Under the pieces are notes generated by a model. The model saw only the letters and a program-made list of their open reading frames with translations. It ran no database searches and had not been told where the DNA came from. Position numbers and translations under genes: made by a program. From assembly GCA_028752905.1 (NCBI GenBank), contig JAQNBH010000056.1, positions 1-64,000 of the forward strand: a DNA stretch of 64,000 bases, written 5' to 3'. This document shows, piece after piece, positions 10,999-21,104 of this stretch. The number at the start of each line of letters is the position of its first letter. Position 1 is the stretch's first letter. Origin of the DNA: Cladorhizidae sp. MBARI D1340-BT2. Lineage: Eukaryota > Porifera > Demospongiae > Poecilosclerida > Cladorhizidae.

Positions 10999-11976
10999 AT
11001 GGATCGAAGACTTAGTCTTGCTGAAGTGATTTCTCGAGTGACTGGCGGTAACCTAGACTCCTCTGAGGATGAGTTAAGTGAAGATGAAGCTGATGGCATC
11101 TATGCCTACCTGGGCGTACACTCTAGTGACCGTGGAGCTGTGGAAAACTTGGCCACAGCAGTCGAAGTTGTTAGACAACCTGAAAATGAGCGTAGCGTTC
11201 AAGCTGGGAGTGATGACCAGCTCTATGTCGAGGAAGGCTTGGATCCAGAAGGCTTCTCAGGTTTGTAAAGATTATCTAGCTCTCGTATAGTCTGCTAAAT
11301 GTCCAAAGAGCAATAGCTATATTTCCTGGGTAATAGGCGGTACAAAAATCTTCTATAGCAGGTATTGCCTAGTATTTTTTTACTACTAGCTTTATAGCTA
11401 CATGTACTAGTATTTGTTGAAGTCTTACTCTGAATATTTTTCATTTTGACAGAATTGGTGATGGATTATGGTGCTGAAGAAACATCCCAGTTGCTGCTTG
11501 TGGCCACTCCATCACCAGCTACTCTTGCAACTTCCTCTCAAGCAACTCTCACAGCTCCTCCTCCAGGTCCAGGAACTGTCATAACTCCCTCTAACACACC
11601 TCCTGCAACTGGTCATGCAAGTGTAACTGCTAGCATATCTAAATTACTTAGCTCTACACCTAGCACTTCCCAAACTAAATCAGGTGTGGTTTTGCATGCA
11701 AGGCGCTCTTGTCGTATGGGATCTGCTTTACCAATTATTTGTTCTGCCCCAACTGGACCAGCTGCACCTTGTAATGCTCGTCGCAGACTTGTGCCTAGCA
11801 TATCTGCTACCTCTACCAGAACAACTAAGTCTTGTTCTGTTGCTAGTTCTGTTGCTTCCTCTACCAGTTCTATTGTGGCTTCCTCATCTACCCCTTCAAC
11901 CACCCCATCAACTATTACTCTTGCTTCTCTTTCAACTCCTGTTGGAATTTGGAGAAAGAAAGGAAGAGTCAACTAG
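10999..11976 (+). CDS. Two-exon ORF inside the piggyBac-type element, acidic N-terminus, no DDE domain seen
   Basis: The ATG at 10,999 has a good animal start context (AAAATGG). Exon 1 (10,999-11,260) ends in CAG before GTTTGT, and exon 2 starts at 11,453 after TTTTGACAG. Joining them keeps one frame and gives about 261 residues. The N-terminus MDRRLSLAEVISRV leads into the acidic SSEDELSEDEADG, which resembles the acidic N-terminal region of piggyBac transposases. Exon 2 is rich in Ser, Thr, Pro and Ala with basic patches (RRSCR, ARRRL) and ends in WRKKGRVN. The catalytic Asp triad and Cys-rich C-terminal domain are absent; these would normally follow. It may be a truncated transposase of a deletion derivative. 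Whether it is expressed cannot be seen. Confidence 0.6.
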
Positions 11977-11992
11977 CCAGAGTCCATATCGT

Positions 11993-12220
11993 ATTATATT
12001 TGTTGTCATATTTTTTATTGTGTGTCACACGTTGAAAGGGGATCATGTTGTAGGAACATGTTTGTCTGCACACAATGTGTAGTGTGAATTGTGTGTGTTG
12101 TATGTGTTATATTTGTTGTCTTATTTTTTGTCTAGACTTTGTGTACCGCGCGTTGAAAGGGCATCATGTTGCAGCAACATGCTTGTCCGCACACAATGTG
12201 TAGTGTGATTTTTTTCATTT
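11993..12220. repeat. Two-copy tandem repeat, about 113 bp, inside the piggyBac-type element
   Basis: TATATTTGTTGTC starts each copy (about 11,995 and 12,108), and both contain CGTTGAAAGG, ATCATGTTG, AACATG and CACACAATGTGTAGTGTGA. The second copy has a perfect small hairpin, CATGTTG-CAG-CAACATG. Confidence 0.85.
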
Positions 12221-12389
12221 TTTGGGGGTTGTTGTGATATGATTTATGTGTTTTATGTGTGTGTTGTGTGTCGGGCAATATAGCCATACCTCCTCGTGGT
12301 GCTCGATGCTAACAAGAGATGCTAGTTCCTTGGCTAAATGGCTATAAGTTATTGAATTATGTTCATTCTCAATAACATTATGCAGCCAA

Positions 12390-13080
12390 ATCCATTATAC
12401 AGTGTGTCATATATATACAATAATAGTCACATTGTGTCAAATAATAGCAAAGAATATGTATGTAAACAATATACTCAGGATTATAAGCAATGTTCTTATG
12501 GTATGGAGACAGTGCACCTAAAATGTCTCTTGGAGTATGATGCTCACTGGGTTGCTATCCTGGAGGAGGCAGCTTTGTATCTCGGGTCCCTGTTCAAACT
12601 GAGATCTGTTGTATTGATAAATAAGCATAATAATATTCATAGTTGTGTTCAGCATGTGGTCACATAATCTTGACCCGAGTATTATAAATAAAAAATATTA
12701 TAAATAATTTAAAAAATTGTAATCATTACATTTATGATCATTATCATCATAAACAATGTTTTATGTTGATAAACAAGCATCATCATATTCATCTGTTGTG
12801 GTCAGAATGTCATCACAAACATTGGACCACATTGTTTCAAGTAATAGAAAAACATTTATGTAAAAAAAATATATAAGCTTATAAATACACATAATCATAT
12901 TCATTGACTGTGGTCAGCACGTGATCACAATATCCTGACCACATTGTTTGAAATACAATATTTAGGACCAAAAATATTTAGGCAAAAATTATATTCAGCA
13001 TCATAATCAATGTTCTTATATTGATTAAATACCATAATCATATTCATACATTGTGGTCAGTGTGTGTTTTTCACAAAAAT
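12390..13080. repeat. Degenerate repeat of about 130 bp, four to five copies, inside the piggyBac-type element
   Basis: Blocks like TAATCATATTCAT, TGTGGTCAGCA and GACCACATTGTTT recur at roughly 12,400, 12,620, 12,780, 12,900 and 13,030, separated by AT-rich spacers. An open frame of 102 codons at 12,359-12,667 crosses the array and is not considered coding. Confidence 0.6.
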
Positions 13081-13207
13081 TACCACATGTTTATCAACAA
13101 TAATGCTATCCCATAATATATGGTTGCTAGGGACTTTATTGCATTCCTGATTTTATATTAATTTTTAACAGTAGCTATGTCAATTTCCAACAATTCTCCT
13201 GGCAATC

Positions 13208-13221
13208 CGCCGGTGAGAGGG
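13208..13221 (-). repeat. Right terminal inverted repeat of the piggyBac-type element
   Basis: CGCCGGTGAGAGGG is directly followed by TTAA at 13,222-13,225 and mirrors the left end with one mismatch. Confidence 0.85.
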
Positions 13222-13225
13222 TTAA

Positions 13226-14635
13226 ACTGCAGAGAGTTTGGTTTGCTCACCTGTAGCACATTAAGTGATTATGGTAGTAATTTCCACGATGATTGTTGGT
13301 GTTTGTAGTTCCATTGAACATGATGAAGAAAAGTGTAATTGTATAAAATGCTTACCTGCATGGTCGACGTTTCCAATCTGGCAATTTCTGAAGATAAAGC
13401 TCTATAAATGTTATTTCTTTAATTGCACATATAGTCCTCTGGTACCTTTCAGATGTGCTTGTGTGCTATCTGTAACCCACATTCTACCACTTCTTCCAAC
13501 CGTATATCCAGTACGTAGATGCAAGGAATGGATGCTAGTGTTCTTACTAAAGTGCAAGGACTAGTCCATGCAATCATAACTGAACGCAACCCTTCTTTCA
13601 GAGCATTTAATCATTGCTAGCTGCTGATATTACTTGTGGCCCCATTGAATTCAAGGTCGTAAGAAGATGTATTTTTCAAGATTTTTATGCCTTTTTGGCT
13701 TTAGTTAATTGTATCTCAAAGGACTATCCTACGCTTAGTGAGCATCTCAAAGGATATGCTTTGCATCTAATGCTATGTAATTGTGAGGCTTCTGGGAGTT
13801 GGCTTGACCAGCATCCTGAATTCTCCCCAATATGTTGTGTGCACAACATCCAGATGTTTGTGTGAGTTGTATGACATAATTGCATCAACAGTATTGAGCT
13901 GTGCAATGGTGATTGTGTGAATGTCATAGTTAGTCTATGGAGTGCTATAGAAGATACAATGAGCCCGAACAAATCATTCCATCAATTCATTATTCATTCA
14001 TACCCTTCTTCCCCCCCCCTGAAATTTATTTTTTGTTTGTTATTATTGTACACTGCTACATCTTGCCCAAAGTTATGCTACACTGCTACAATTTTCAATT
14101 ATTGTACACGGCTACATCTTTCCCCAAGCTCTCTAATGTCAAGATAGAACAATTGTGCGTGGCTTTTATCAAGTAGTATTACTTGTAACTGTAGCCGTCT
14201 TTCTCAAATCTCTGGAAGTCGGATATAAGGAGTTATGCAAATGCCAACTGAATATAACATTGGAGTGATTTAAAAAAACACAATAAAAATATATACATAT
14301 GCAAAGAAAGAATGTCTAACAACATAAGCTTGCTGCTGCTGAAGTCTTCTCTTTTTATTGCTGTACTCTCTCTTTCTCCCATGTCAGGGGGGGGAAAGGT
14401 GTTTAAAAAAAAAATCCGTCTATTTTCATTTTAGCTTGTTTTTTCTTGTGCATATATATATTTTCCAGTATATTTCTCATGATCTATGTGAACACTGTTA
14501 TTGTATTTTATATTTGTTGTGCGTTTTTATGTTGTAAGATTTCTACATCATTTTCACCTCTCACAATTTCATTGTTGCATTCCGTCAGGAAAAAAATAAA
14601 AATGCTTATATTTACCAGGAACTATGGAATGTTGG
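13226..14635. other. Non-coding stretch between two DNA transposons
   Basis: Frames at 13,265-13,564 and 13,614-13,865 resemble no family. A small tandem motif, GTACACTGCTACA-like, recurs at about 14,046, 14,079 and 14,104. Otherwise nothing is recognised. Confidence 0.4.
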
Positions 14636-14637
14636 TA

Positions 14638-15178
14638 CAGTAGACCGTCGCTAATCCGGACCCCGTTAATCCGAAACCTCGCTAATCCGAACGGCATTAG
14701 GTAGCCCCCCCCAAAATATATATATTCAAAATGCGTGCCATTATTGAACTTTGAACCTATATACCACGAGCATGTCATACGATGCAGCTGCAGTGATATG
14801 GAGAAGAAAAGAGCACACAAGAGCCTTACCATTGAGGAGAAGGTCGAGATCCTGGCCCAGCTCAGGAAGAAAAGCTACAAGTTACTATGGAGTTGGAGTC
14901 TCCACTATCTCAGACATAAAGAAGAAGGGCAGCGAGTTGCGAGGATGCAAAAGGAAGATGACTGAGATGGGATTCCGGAGTTCTGCTAAAAGAATGAGGA
15001 TGGGAAGGGAACATAATGATTAAAATTACTTGTACTCACAGTATTCAACCCACACCTGCAAAAAATAAACAAATTCAGAGTTCAATATAATGATATTCAT
15101 ACATTTCACTAATCCGAAAATTTCACTGATCCGAACTACTCAGATCCCCAGGCTATTCGGATTAGTGAGGGTCTACTG
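14638..15178 (+). mobile_element. pogo/Tigger-type (Tc1/mariner superfamily) element, internally deleted
   Basis: Both ends read CAGTAGACCSTCRCTAATCC inward, with only two differences between them, and are flanked by TA at 14,636-14,637 and 15,179-15,180, the usual target duplication. Subterminal CTAATCCGAA motifs recur at both ends (three near the left, three near the right). The length of 541 bp is far below the 2-3 kb of complete elements. Remaining coding sequence is limited to the N-terminal DNA-binding domain. Confidence 0.9.
14798..15023 (+). pseudogene. Tigger-type transposase N-terminal helix-turn-helix, frameshifted
   Basis: From the ATG at 14,798 the frame reads KRAHKSLTIEEKVEILAQLR, the first helix-turn-helix of CENP-B/Tigger transposases. 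Near 14,885 a frameshift moves the reading to YGVGVSTISDIKKKG and then GCKRKMTEMG, which normally continues the same domain. It ends at 15,023 without the second HTH or the DDE catalytic domain. It is a fragment within the internally deleted element and cannot catalyse transposition. Confidence 0.85.
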
Positions 15179-15807
15179 TATTAGAAATATTAAGGAAAGT
15201 TGAAGCTCACTGGAATGATGCACAAGTCATCTTGCATCAAGATGAGACGGTGTGCTTAAGCAATTCATCAGCTTGTATTGATATCAGGCGTCCAATGACA
15301 TTAAATGGATGTATAATAGCCTTCTCTCTATGAAGCTATACCCTGGTGGCAAACAATGCCTTGAAGATACTGATCACCAGCTAATGAAGCAACTTGAACT
15401 ATTAAGGATTAAAAGTACAAATAATCTATCTTCCATCTGCTATCCAGTGGAAGTTGTTTATACTTTGTACGTCTAACACTGTCCATCATGTTGAAGATGG
15501 TGGAGGACATGACATTTGACAGCTCCAACAATTAAATCTACAATATAATGTACTCATTTATTTCTACCTGTCCAAACTGAAGCTGTGCAGGATATATTTT
15601 CCCTAGGTTTCGTGTGTCCTTTTTCTTATTTCAATAAATCACACTCAAAATGAAGTTAGTTTTATAGATAATAACTCATCATGTTAACATGATACACTTA
15701 ACTTTCAGTTAACTTATTGCTTAATCCTTCACATATTGTTTAATTATTATAGGGTGATGTTACTTTTTGTTTGTTATCTTCTACTTGTCACTATTTGGAA
15801 TTCCCTT
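15179..15807. other. Non-coding stretch, nothing recognised
   Basis: AT-rich sequence without a supportable frame or repeat. Confidence 0.4.
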
Positions 15808-16010
15808 TTTTGTTGTAATTTTGGTATGTAGCTGTCACCCTGTCATTACTTGAAATTGTGAGTTTCATATGTACCTTTAGGATTTTGATAATTTGTGTTA
15901 TCTTTTTTATTGTAATTATTGTACGTAGCAGTCTCCCTGTCATTACTTGGAATAGTCAGTTTCATATGTATCCTGCACTTGGTAATTTTAATACTTTGTG
16001 TTACAGACGA
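15808..16010. repeat. Two-copy tandem repeat, about 101 bp
   Basis: Each copy contains TTGTAATT, GTA(T/C)GTAGC, CCCTGTCATTACTTG, GTTTCATATGTA and TAATTTGTGTTA-like blocks. Copy 1 starts near 15,808 and copy 2 near 15,909. Confidence 0.8.
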
Positions 16011-17062
16011 TAAAATATATATATATTTTTAATTACTGCATATTGTGTTCCTTGCTGAAGAAATGAACATAACTTTGGACACATTTTATGGAACAAGTAT
16101 ATTTTCTGATCTTTGACTTTAGCAGGAACTGATGAAGATGAAGTCCAGCCTCTGTTTGCCACATGACTATAGTTTGAGCCAATGTAGTTTTTTCAGTGAT
16201 CATAAGCTGAAGAAGTAATTATGTTCGGACAAACTATTCCTCTTTCCAATGGATCACTCCACCAGACATATGGATCAAGTCAAACCTTAACAGTAAAGGA
16301 GTTCTCCCAATAAACACTGAATAAAATATGGGTATTAGTCAACATATTGGGCATTTTTTATTTTTACAGCAGTTTTTTCCCCTTTAAAAAATCGTTCTTG
16401 TGATTTATTATTGATTCATCCTCTATATCACTCCGAGTCTTCATTACTCATTGTATTGGAAATAGTTTCTCTGTAGCTACTAGTCATTTTCATAATTACC
16501 TTGACGACCGGTGAGATAATTTTATTGTGTTCTTCAACCTTCTCTGTTTAACTAAACAGCAATGTGAGAGAGATTGATGTTAGGACTTCAATTTCCATAC
16601 AAGCATCTTGAGAGTGGTTCGTTCTGAGATGTCGTATTACTTCTATACGTGGAAAGATTGGCATATCGGGTTCTACTCTGCTCTATGATAGGTGATATTG
16701 TGCAAGAAGCACTGGTGCATCGGATGCAAGAAACCCGGACACATTTTGGAGATGCCAGCCATAAAACCCATGTAGGTGTATTACGGTCCGCAAACGAACG
16801 TTGATGCAAGATCCGCACAACTGTCAGCAAGTTTGCTGCCCGAATATGTAGCATGGCTGCTTGTGGACGGGAATGCTGGGTTTGCAGCAGAGACACAAGG
16901 CAAGTTATGACATTGAGTCAGTGACTAGCCCTAACTCCACTTCCATCTTTTTGCGAGGAGAAGTAGGTTGGCACGTCCGTCTCTCGCGTTGCAATTGTGA
17001 CCTTTGCAGATGCAACTTTCAGAGTTACACCCCACCTGTATGAGAAGCATCTAGTGTGTGTA
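16011..17062. other. Non-coding stretch bordering the Gmr1-like element
   Basis: Frames at 16,588-16,896 (minus) and 16,861-17,043 (plus) resemble no family. The portion 16,590-17,062 is less AT-rich and may be a decayed part of the neighbouring retroelement, but no motif supports this. Confidence 0.4.
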
Positions 17063-17224
17063 TATCCCTGTTCAAGAGTGTGTGGTTGAGTGGTTTGTGT
17101 GGTTGATGTCGAGGTTTGTTTGTAGTTGTCTGCTCCCTGTACATAACATCTGCTGTTCCAGAAAGGTCAGATTCAGCCATGTCAGAGAGGTCAAGGCTTT
17201 TCTCTGACACTCCCCCATCGTTCA

Positions 17225-17700
17225 AGTGAGAGCCATGCTCTCGCGATAATCCATCGGCATTGGCGTTTTGTGTGCCTGGCTTGTGTTCAATAGTATAATT
17301 GTAAGGTTGCATCAACAGAGCCCACCGTGCTAATCGTCCGTGGCTATCCTTCAATCGTGATAAGTAGGTTAGTGGGTTGTGGTCAGTCTGGATGACAAAT
17401 TCCGTTCCTTCGAGATAGATACGAAAGTGTCTTGTTCCTTCCAAGACTGCCAAAGCTTCTTTCTCTATCGTAGAGTATCTTCTTTCTCGAGGAAGAAGTT
17501 TTCTCGACCCATACGCGATTGGGTGTTCGTCTCCCAACTCGTCTACCTGTGCAAGGACAAAACCTATACCCGAATCAGATGCATCCGTTTGTAACCAGAA
17601 AGGTCAATCCCAATTAGGTGTGGACAAAACTGGGTAGTTTGTGAGAATTGTTTTTAATTCCTAGAAGGCTTTTCGGGTATGCTCGTCCCATACAATTAGA
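17225..17700 (-). pseudogene. RNase H domain of the Gmr1-like element
   Basis: The minus strand shows LQTDASDSGIGFVLAQ, then YGSRKLLPRERRYSTIEKEA, TDHNPLTYLSRLKDSHGRLA and GTQNANADGLSRE. The Asp of TDAS, the Glu of EKEA and the Asp of TDHN are the expected metal-binding residues and are intact. The frame from 17,537 is open through the domain and beyond into a tail (SLDLSDMAESDLSGTADV). A related copy of that tail is at 19,488-19,790. It acts, in live elements, to degrade the RNA strand after first-strand synthesis. Confidence 0.85.
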
Positions 17701-17899
17701 TTAGGCTTATCCTTTTTTGTAAGATCTGTAAGGGGTGTAGCTATAGTCGCAATTTTCTGTAATAACCACACAGACCTAAAAAAGCTCTTACATCCTTTTT
17801 CGTTGTTGGTTTCCTATAGCTTTGCACAGCTTCTATCTTGGCATTCAAAGGTTGTACTTTCCCTCGTCCCACAACATGCCCTACTAGGTAGATACATTC

Positions 17900-18714
17900 A
17901 TTACACGCAAACTTGCACTTTTGCTCTTTGATTGTCAGTCCTGCCTGTCAGAGTCTTTCGAATATCTCCTTGAGATGCGTAAGGTGTTCATCCCACGTGT
18001 TACTACGAATGATGATGTCATCTAGGTATGCTGCGGCGAAGGATTGGGTTCCTTCTAGCACATGATCCATCAATCTCTGGAACGTAGAGGGTGCAGCCAT
18101 GAGTCCGAAGGGCATGGTCCGAAACTGAAATTTTCCCCACGGTGTCACAAAAGCTGTATTCTCCTGGCTATCTTTAGCCACTGGTACCTGTCAGTAACCC
18201 TTCGTCAAGTCTAGAGCTGTTATAAATCTGGCTTTTGCCACATCATCAATTAAATCATCAATTCGAGGAATAGGATATGGATCTACCTTAGTTACCAGCT
18301 TAATTTTCCGATAATCCACACAAAGTCATTTCTCACCGTCTTTCTTTGGGACCAGAATCACAGGGGCTGCCCAAGGACTTTTAGATGGAATGATGATGTC
18401 CATCTCCAACATCGACTTGATCTCTTTGCGTAACCATTCGTGAGATGTGCGTGGTAACCTGTACAGGGTAATCGAATTGGACTTGCGTCAACGGTGTCGA
18501 TTCGATGCTCTACCAACGTTGTACGTCCAGGCTCATCTCGAATTACGTCAGCGAATTCCTCTTTCAGTTGTGCAAGTTCTTCTTGCTGTGATGGGGTAAG
18601 AACAATGTTTTCTTGTACTTTGATACCTTCTGTAGTATCCTCCTCCAAGATGTCGTCAGCGGATAAAAATACAGCTGCTGCTGCTGGTGAGTGCCACGTC
18701 TTCATCCCGTTCAC
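17900..18714 (-). pseudogene. Reverse transcriptase of the Gmr1-like element, with pre-RT linker
   Basis: The minus strand reads LTPSQQEELAQLKEEFADVI and VEHRIDTVDASPIRLP in the linker. After a frameshift come WAAPVILVPKKDGEK, a stop, LCVDYRKIKLVTKVDPYPIP and RFITALDLTKGY, then a stop (probably TGG to TGA) and TPWGKFQFRTMPFGLMAAPS and FAAAYLDDII. The first catalytic Asp (ALDLTKG) and the YLDD box are both preserved, so damage is by stops and frameshifts and not by loss of the active site. The region lies directly behind the integrase tail, as expected for Gmr1-like elements. Confidence 0.9.
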
Positions 18715-18834
18715 GTGGAAGGTATGCAGTCATTTCTGTCCCTGGCCCATGTCAACTTCATAGGTTACATCCGTTCACGTGGAAGGTATGCAGTCATTTC
18801 TGTCCCTGGCCCATGTCAACTTTATAGGTTACAT
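18707..18834. repeat. 64-bp tandem duplication inside the retroelement
   Basis: Positions 18,707-18,770 are repeated at 18,771-18,834 with one difference (CTTCATAGG against CTTTATAGG). Because 64 is not a multiple of three it breaks the frame between integrase tail and linker. The near-identity shows it arose long after the element degenerated, or the element is fairly young. Confidence 0.95.
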
Positions 18835-19390
18835 CCGTTACCTTGCGTGTAATCTGCACAAGACCTCTCCATTCGCTCTCCAACTTGTTCTGCTTCCTAG
18901 GTTGGAAAACTAAGACAAAATCACCAACATTGTACGATTTGCTCACCGCCTTTTTGTCATGATAATGTTTATGTTTTCCTTTTTCCTCGGTTTCATTTTC
19001 TCAAGCTAATGCTCGTATTGTCTCCATTTTCTCTCTCAGGAGTCGAAGACACTCGATCACAGGTCGACCTTCTTCTTCTGTTTCATCGGTCCACAACTCT
19101 ACCAACTCGTCCAGTGTGGTTCTCATTTTTCTACCGAATACAAGTTATACGGCGAGTATCCCGTTGTTTTGTGAATTGTCCCACGGTAAGCCCACAAAAC
19201 ATATGGTAGACATTGATCCCATTCTATCCCATGTTTCTGAGTCAACTTTCGAAACAGACGCTTCAAGGTTGAGTTCATCAGTCTGCGGGTGATAAGGAGA
19301 TGTCCTGATCTGCTTGATCCCAGACCTAGCACAAAACTCTTTCATGGTTTTAGAGACAAAAATCGAGCCATTATCGGTAAGTATATCTTA
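18835..19390 (-). pseudogene. Integrase, C-terminal half, of the Gmr1-like element
   Basis: From about 19,390 on the minus strand: ILTDNGSIFVSKTMKEFC with the second catalytic Asp, then RTSPYHPQTD, after a frameshift LKRLFRKLTQKHGIEWDQCL and YVLWAYRGTIHKTTGYSPYN, all typical of retroelement integrases. Further on, YHDKKAVSKSYNVGDFVLVF and LVQITRKVTDVTYEVDMGQ correspond to the C-terminal GPY/F-type module. The third catalytic residue region (usually GLxERxN) is altered to ELNLE. The zinc finger and first catalytic Asp lie beyond the break at 19,390 and are missing. Confidence 0.85.
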
Positions 19391-19487
19391 TAGCTATCAG
19401 TTATAGCTCGCAGCTCAATAACTTATTGAAGTTCGTCTTCTCTTTGAGTCTCTCTCTTGGATTCTCTCTCGTTCTCATTCGATCGTT

Positions 19488-19790
19488 TTAATACCCTGAC
19501 TCGGTGCTGTCAGAACAGTCTGCAACATTTCCTTTTACGGTCATATCAGAGTGTTGTTGTGACATTTCCTCACACCAATCAGAACTCTTCGAATCTTTTA
19601 GCACAACATCCCTGTTCAAGAGTGTGTGGTTGAGTGGTTTATGTGGTTGATGTTGAGGTTTGATTGTAGTTGTAGGCTCCCTGTACATAACACCTGCTGT
19701 TCCAGAAAGGTACACAACACCTGCTGTTCCAGAAAGGTCAGATTCAGCCATGTCAGAGAGGTCAAGGCTTTTCTCTGACAGTGCACCCAC
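19488..19790 (-). pseudogene. Second copy of the post-RNase H tail of the Gmr1-like element
   Basis: The minus-strand frame (SEKSLDLSDMAESDLSGTAG) closely repeats the tail downstream of RNase H at 17,063-17,210. It carries a 27-bp in-frame duplication (GTAGVVYLS / GTAGVMYRE). After the shared part it runs on (KDSKSSDWCEEMSQQHSDMT) into sequence not present in the other copy. It sits upstream of the integrase fragment, so this is a separate fragment of a related element or the result of a rearrangement. Confidence 0.75.
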
Positions 19791-20881
19791 CTGGTTGCAG
19801 AAGCGCAGGAGACTGGACTAGATAGGGGATGCCTGGGAAGCTCCCTAGACAACAATTGAATGACTAACAAACTGTACTTCTAATTGTGAACTGCCATAGA
19901 GCTTGCCCTCTATTTGTCCACGCCCTCGTATAGCACACATAGCTTCTCTAGACATCACAAGTTTTGAAAGTTCTTGCTGGTATAGATTTTACAATTTTTG
20001 GATGGTACTCGATGGCAGAATAACCCACATACAGGCTAATAGTTTGGGGGATAAATGGTTAGCACTTACAGGCTGTGTCACTGTGTGAGGGAGAGAGAGA
20101 GAGAGATGATTGCAGAGAGTGAGTGGTTTACTGGGAGAAAAAGAGAAAAAGGTTTTAGCCATAGAAGCCGTTAACACAACCAAGCAAAGTTAAGAAAAGA
20201 ACCCTACTTCTTTTTTTAGTACGACAGGCCACTCGCAGAACACCAAGGGCGAGAGAAACCAGAACACGAGAGAGCACTCGCCAAAGGTTTTGTTTGTTGT
20301 GTAGTAATGAATTAGCCTGAAAAAATATGTATGCGCATGCGTATCCTAACCACAGGCTCTTGCGTCACCCAGCTGGACCACCATCTTTGTGATCCAATCT
20401 TGCCATAATAGCAGACTTCTTCTTTGGAGGAGAGTGACTATCTAGGATCTTCCGTGTAGTTCCTAGTTGTAGTTCCTAGTGAAGCACGGAGAAATCCTAA
20501 CCCAGGGTTCAAAAAAGGAGGGGGAAATGTGTGGCATAATTACATTCCCAACATTCTCTGGGTAAGGGAAGGGGAAAGAAAAGGCAGTTAGGTGGGCAAA
20601 AGGGGATCTAATCTATTTAGAATTTTTTTCCAAGTTAACAAAAAATAGTTTGTAAAATATATTATTTGAAATAATAAACCCCACCTATTACAGCCATTAC
20701 ATGTACTATTGAAGCCATTACTACTATGGCCATACAAATTAAATTGTCATTAAGAGCTTGTCATACTCAACAATTTAAGACTGAGTGTCAGTCTACTTAA
20801 CTCCTGAGGTCAACTTCCTTTAACCGATTAACCGCATATGCATCACGTGCGCGCTTACAAAGCAGCCTTCTTTAGCCCGCG
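19791..20881. other. Non-coding stretch with GA microsatellite
   Basis: A GA repeat lies at 20,089-20,106. The rest holds no supportable frame, terminal repeat or RNA gene. Confidence 0.45.
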
Positions 20882-21104
20882 TTCTGCAAGCCGCCGAACT
20901 CTTTACGAAGGATCCAGTGCAGCATTTCTACTCTACGAAGCTGTAAGTTCATGATAGCGGTGAAAAAAAGGATATTTTAAATTAATTTTTAAAAAATTTA
21001 TTAAAAATAAAATATAAAATAAAAGAATTCTGCAAGCTGCCAAATGCTTTACGAAGGATCCAGTATAGCGCTATTACTCTTTAAAAAAAACTGAAGTGCA
21101 TGAT
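20882..21104. repeat. Direct repeat pair, about 75 bp, 146 bp apart
   Basis: TTCTGCAAGC, CTTTACGAAGGATCCAGT and CATGATA occur in order at about 20,882-20,957 and 21,028-21,104. The spacer and the flank after copy 2 are strings of A and T. Confidence 0.8.

Larger units (their letters stand above)
10788..13221 (+). mobile_element. piggyBac-type DNA transposon with intact ends, catalytic domain not visible
   Basis: The element is framed by TTAA at 10,784-10,787 and 13,222-13,225, the target site and duplication used by piggyBac. Its ends are inverted repeats that begin with CCC as in this superfamily: CCCACTCACCGGCG on the left and, read inward from the right, CCCTCTCACCGGCG. TTGCC follows shortly inside both ends. 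The length, 2,434 bp, equals a normal autonomous element, yet the DDE transposase domain is not recognisable. Inside are a two-exon ORF (10,999-11,976), a two-copy 113-bp repeat and a degenerate repeat of about 130 bp. The preserved target duplication indicates a cleanly inserted copy that was likely mobilised in trans. Confidence 0.85.
17063..19390 (-). mobile_element. Ty3/gypsy-group retrotransposon relic with Gmr1-like domain order
   Basis: Read on the minus strand the order is integrase (C-terminal half, 19,390-18,715), reverse transcriptase (18,714-17,900), RNase H (17,700-17,225) and a tail (to 17,063). In ordinary Ty3/gypsy elements the integrase comes last; integrase ahead of reverse transcriptase is the hallmark of the Gmr1-like clade. 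The end of the integrase (FHVNGMKTWHSP) runs on towards the pre-RT section with no room for an LTR, so this is not simply two neighbouring elements. Gag, protease and the first half of integrase are missing, no LTR pair was found, and several stops and frameshifts kill it. Confidence 0.8.

Noticed and set aside
11613..12082. Overlapping ORFs on both strands across exon 2 of the piggyBac ORF (one Leu-rich, one Val/Glu-rich)
   Set aside because: They are other-frame shadows of the Ser/Thr-rich exon, which is supported by the spliced frame.
12359..12667. 102-codon ORF inside the piggyBac element as the missing transposase
   Set aside because: No DDE or Cys-rich motif is present, and the frame runs through the degenerate repeat.
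17063..19790. LTR pair around the Gmr1-like element
   Set aside because: The only long direct repeat (17,063-17,210 and 19,607-19,782) is translated pol tail sequence and does not have LTR-like ends.
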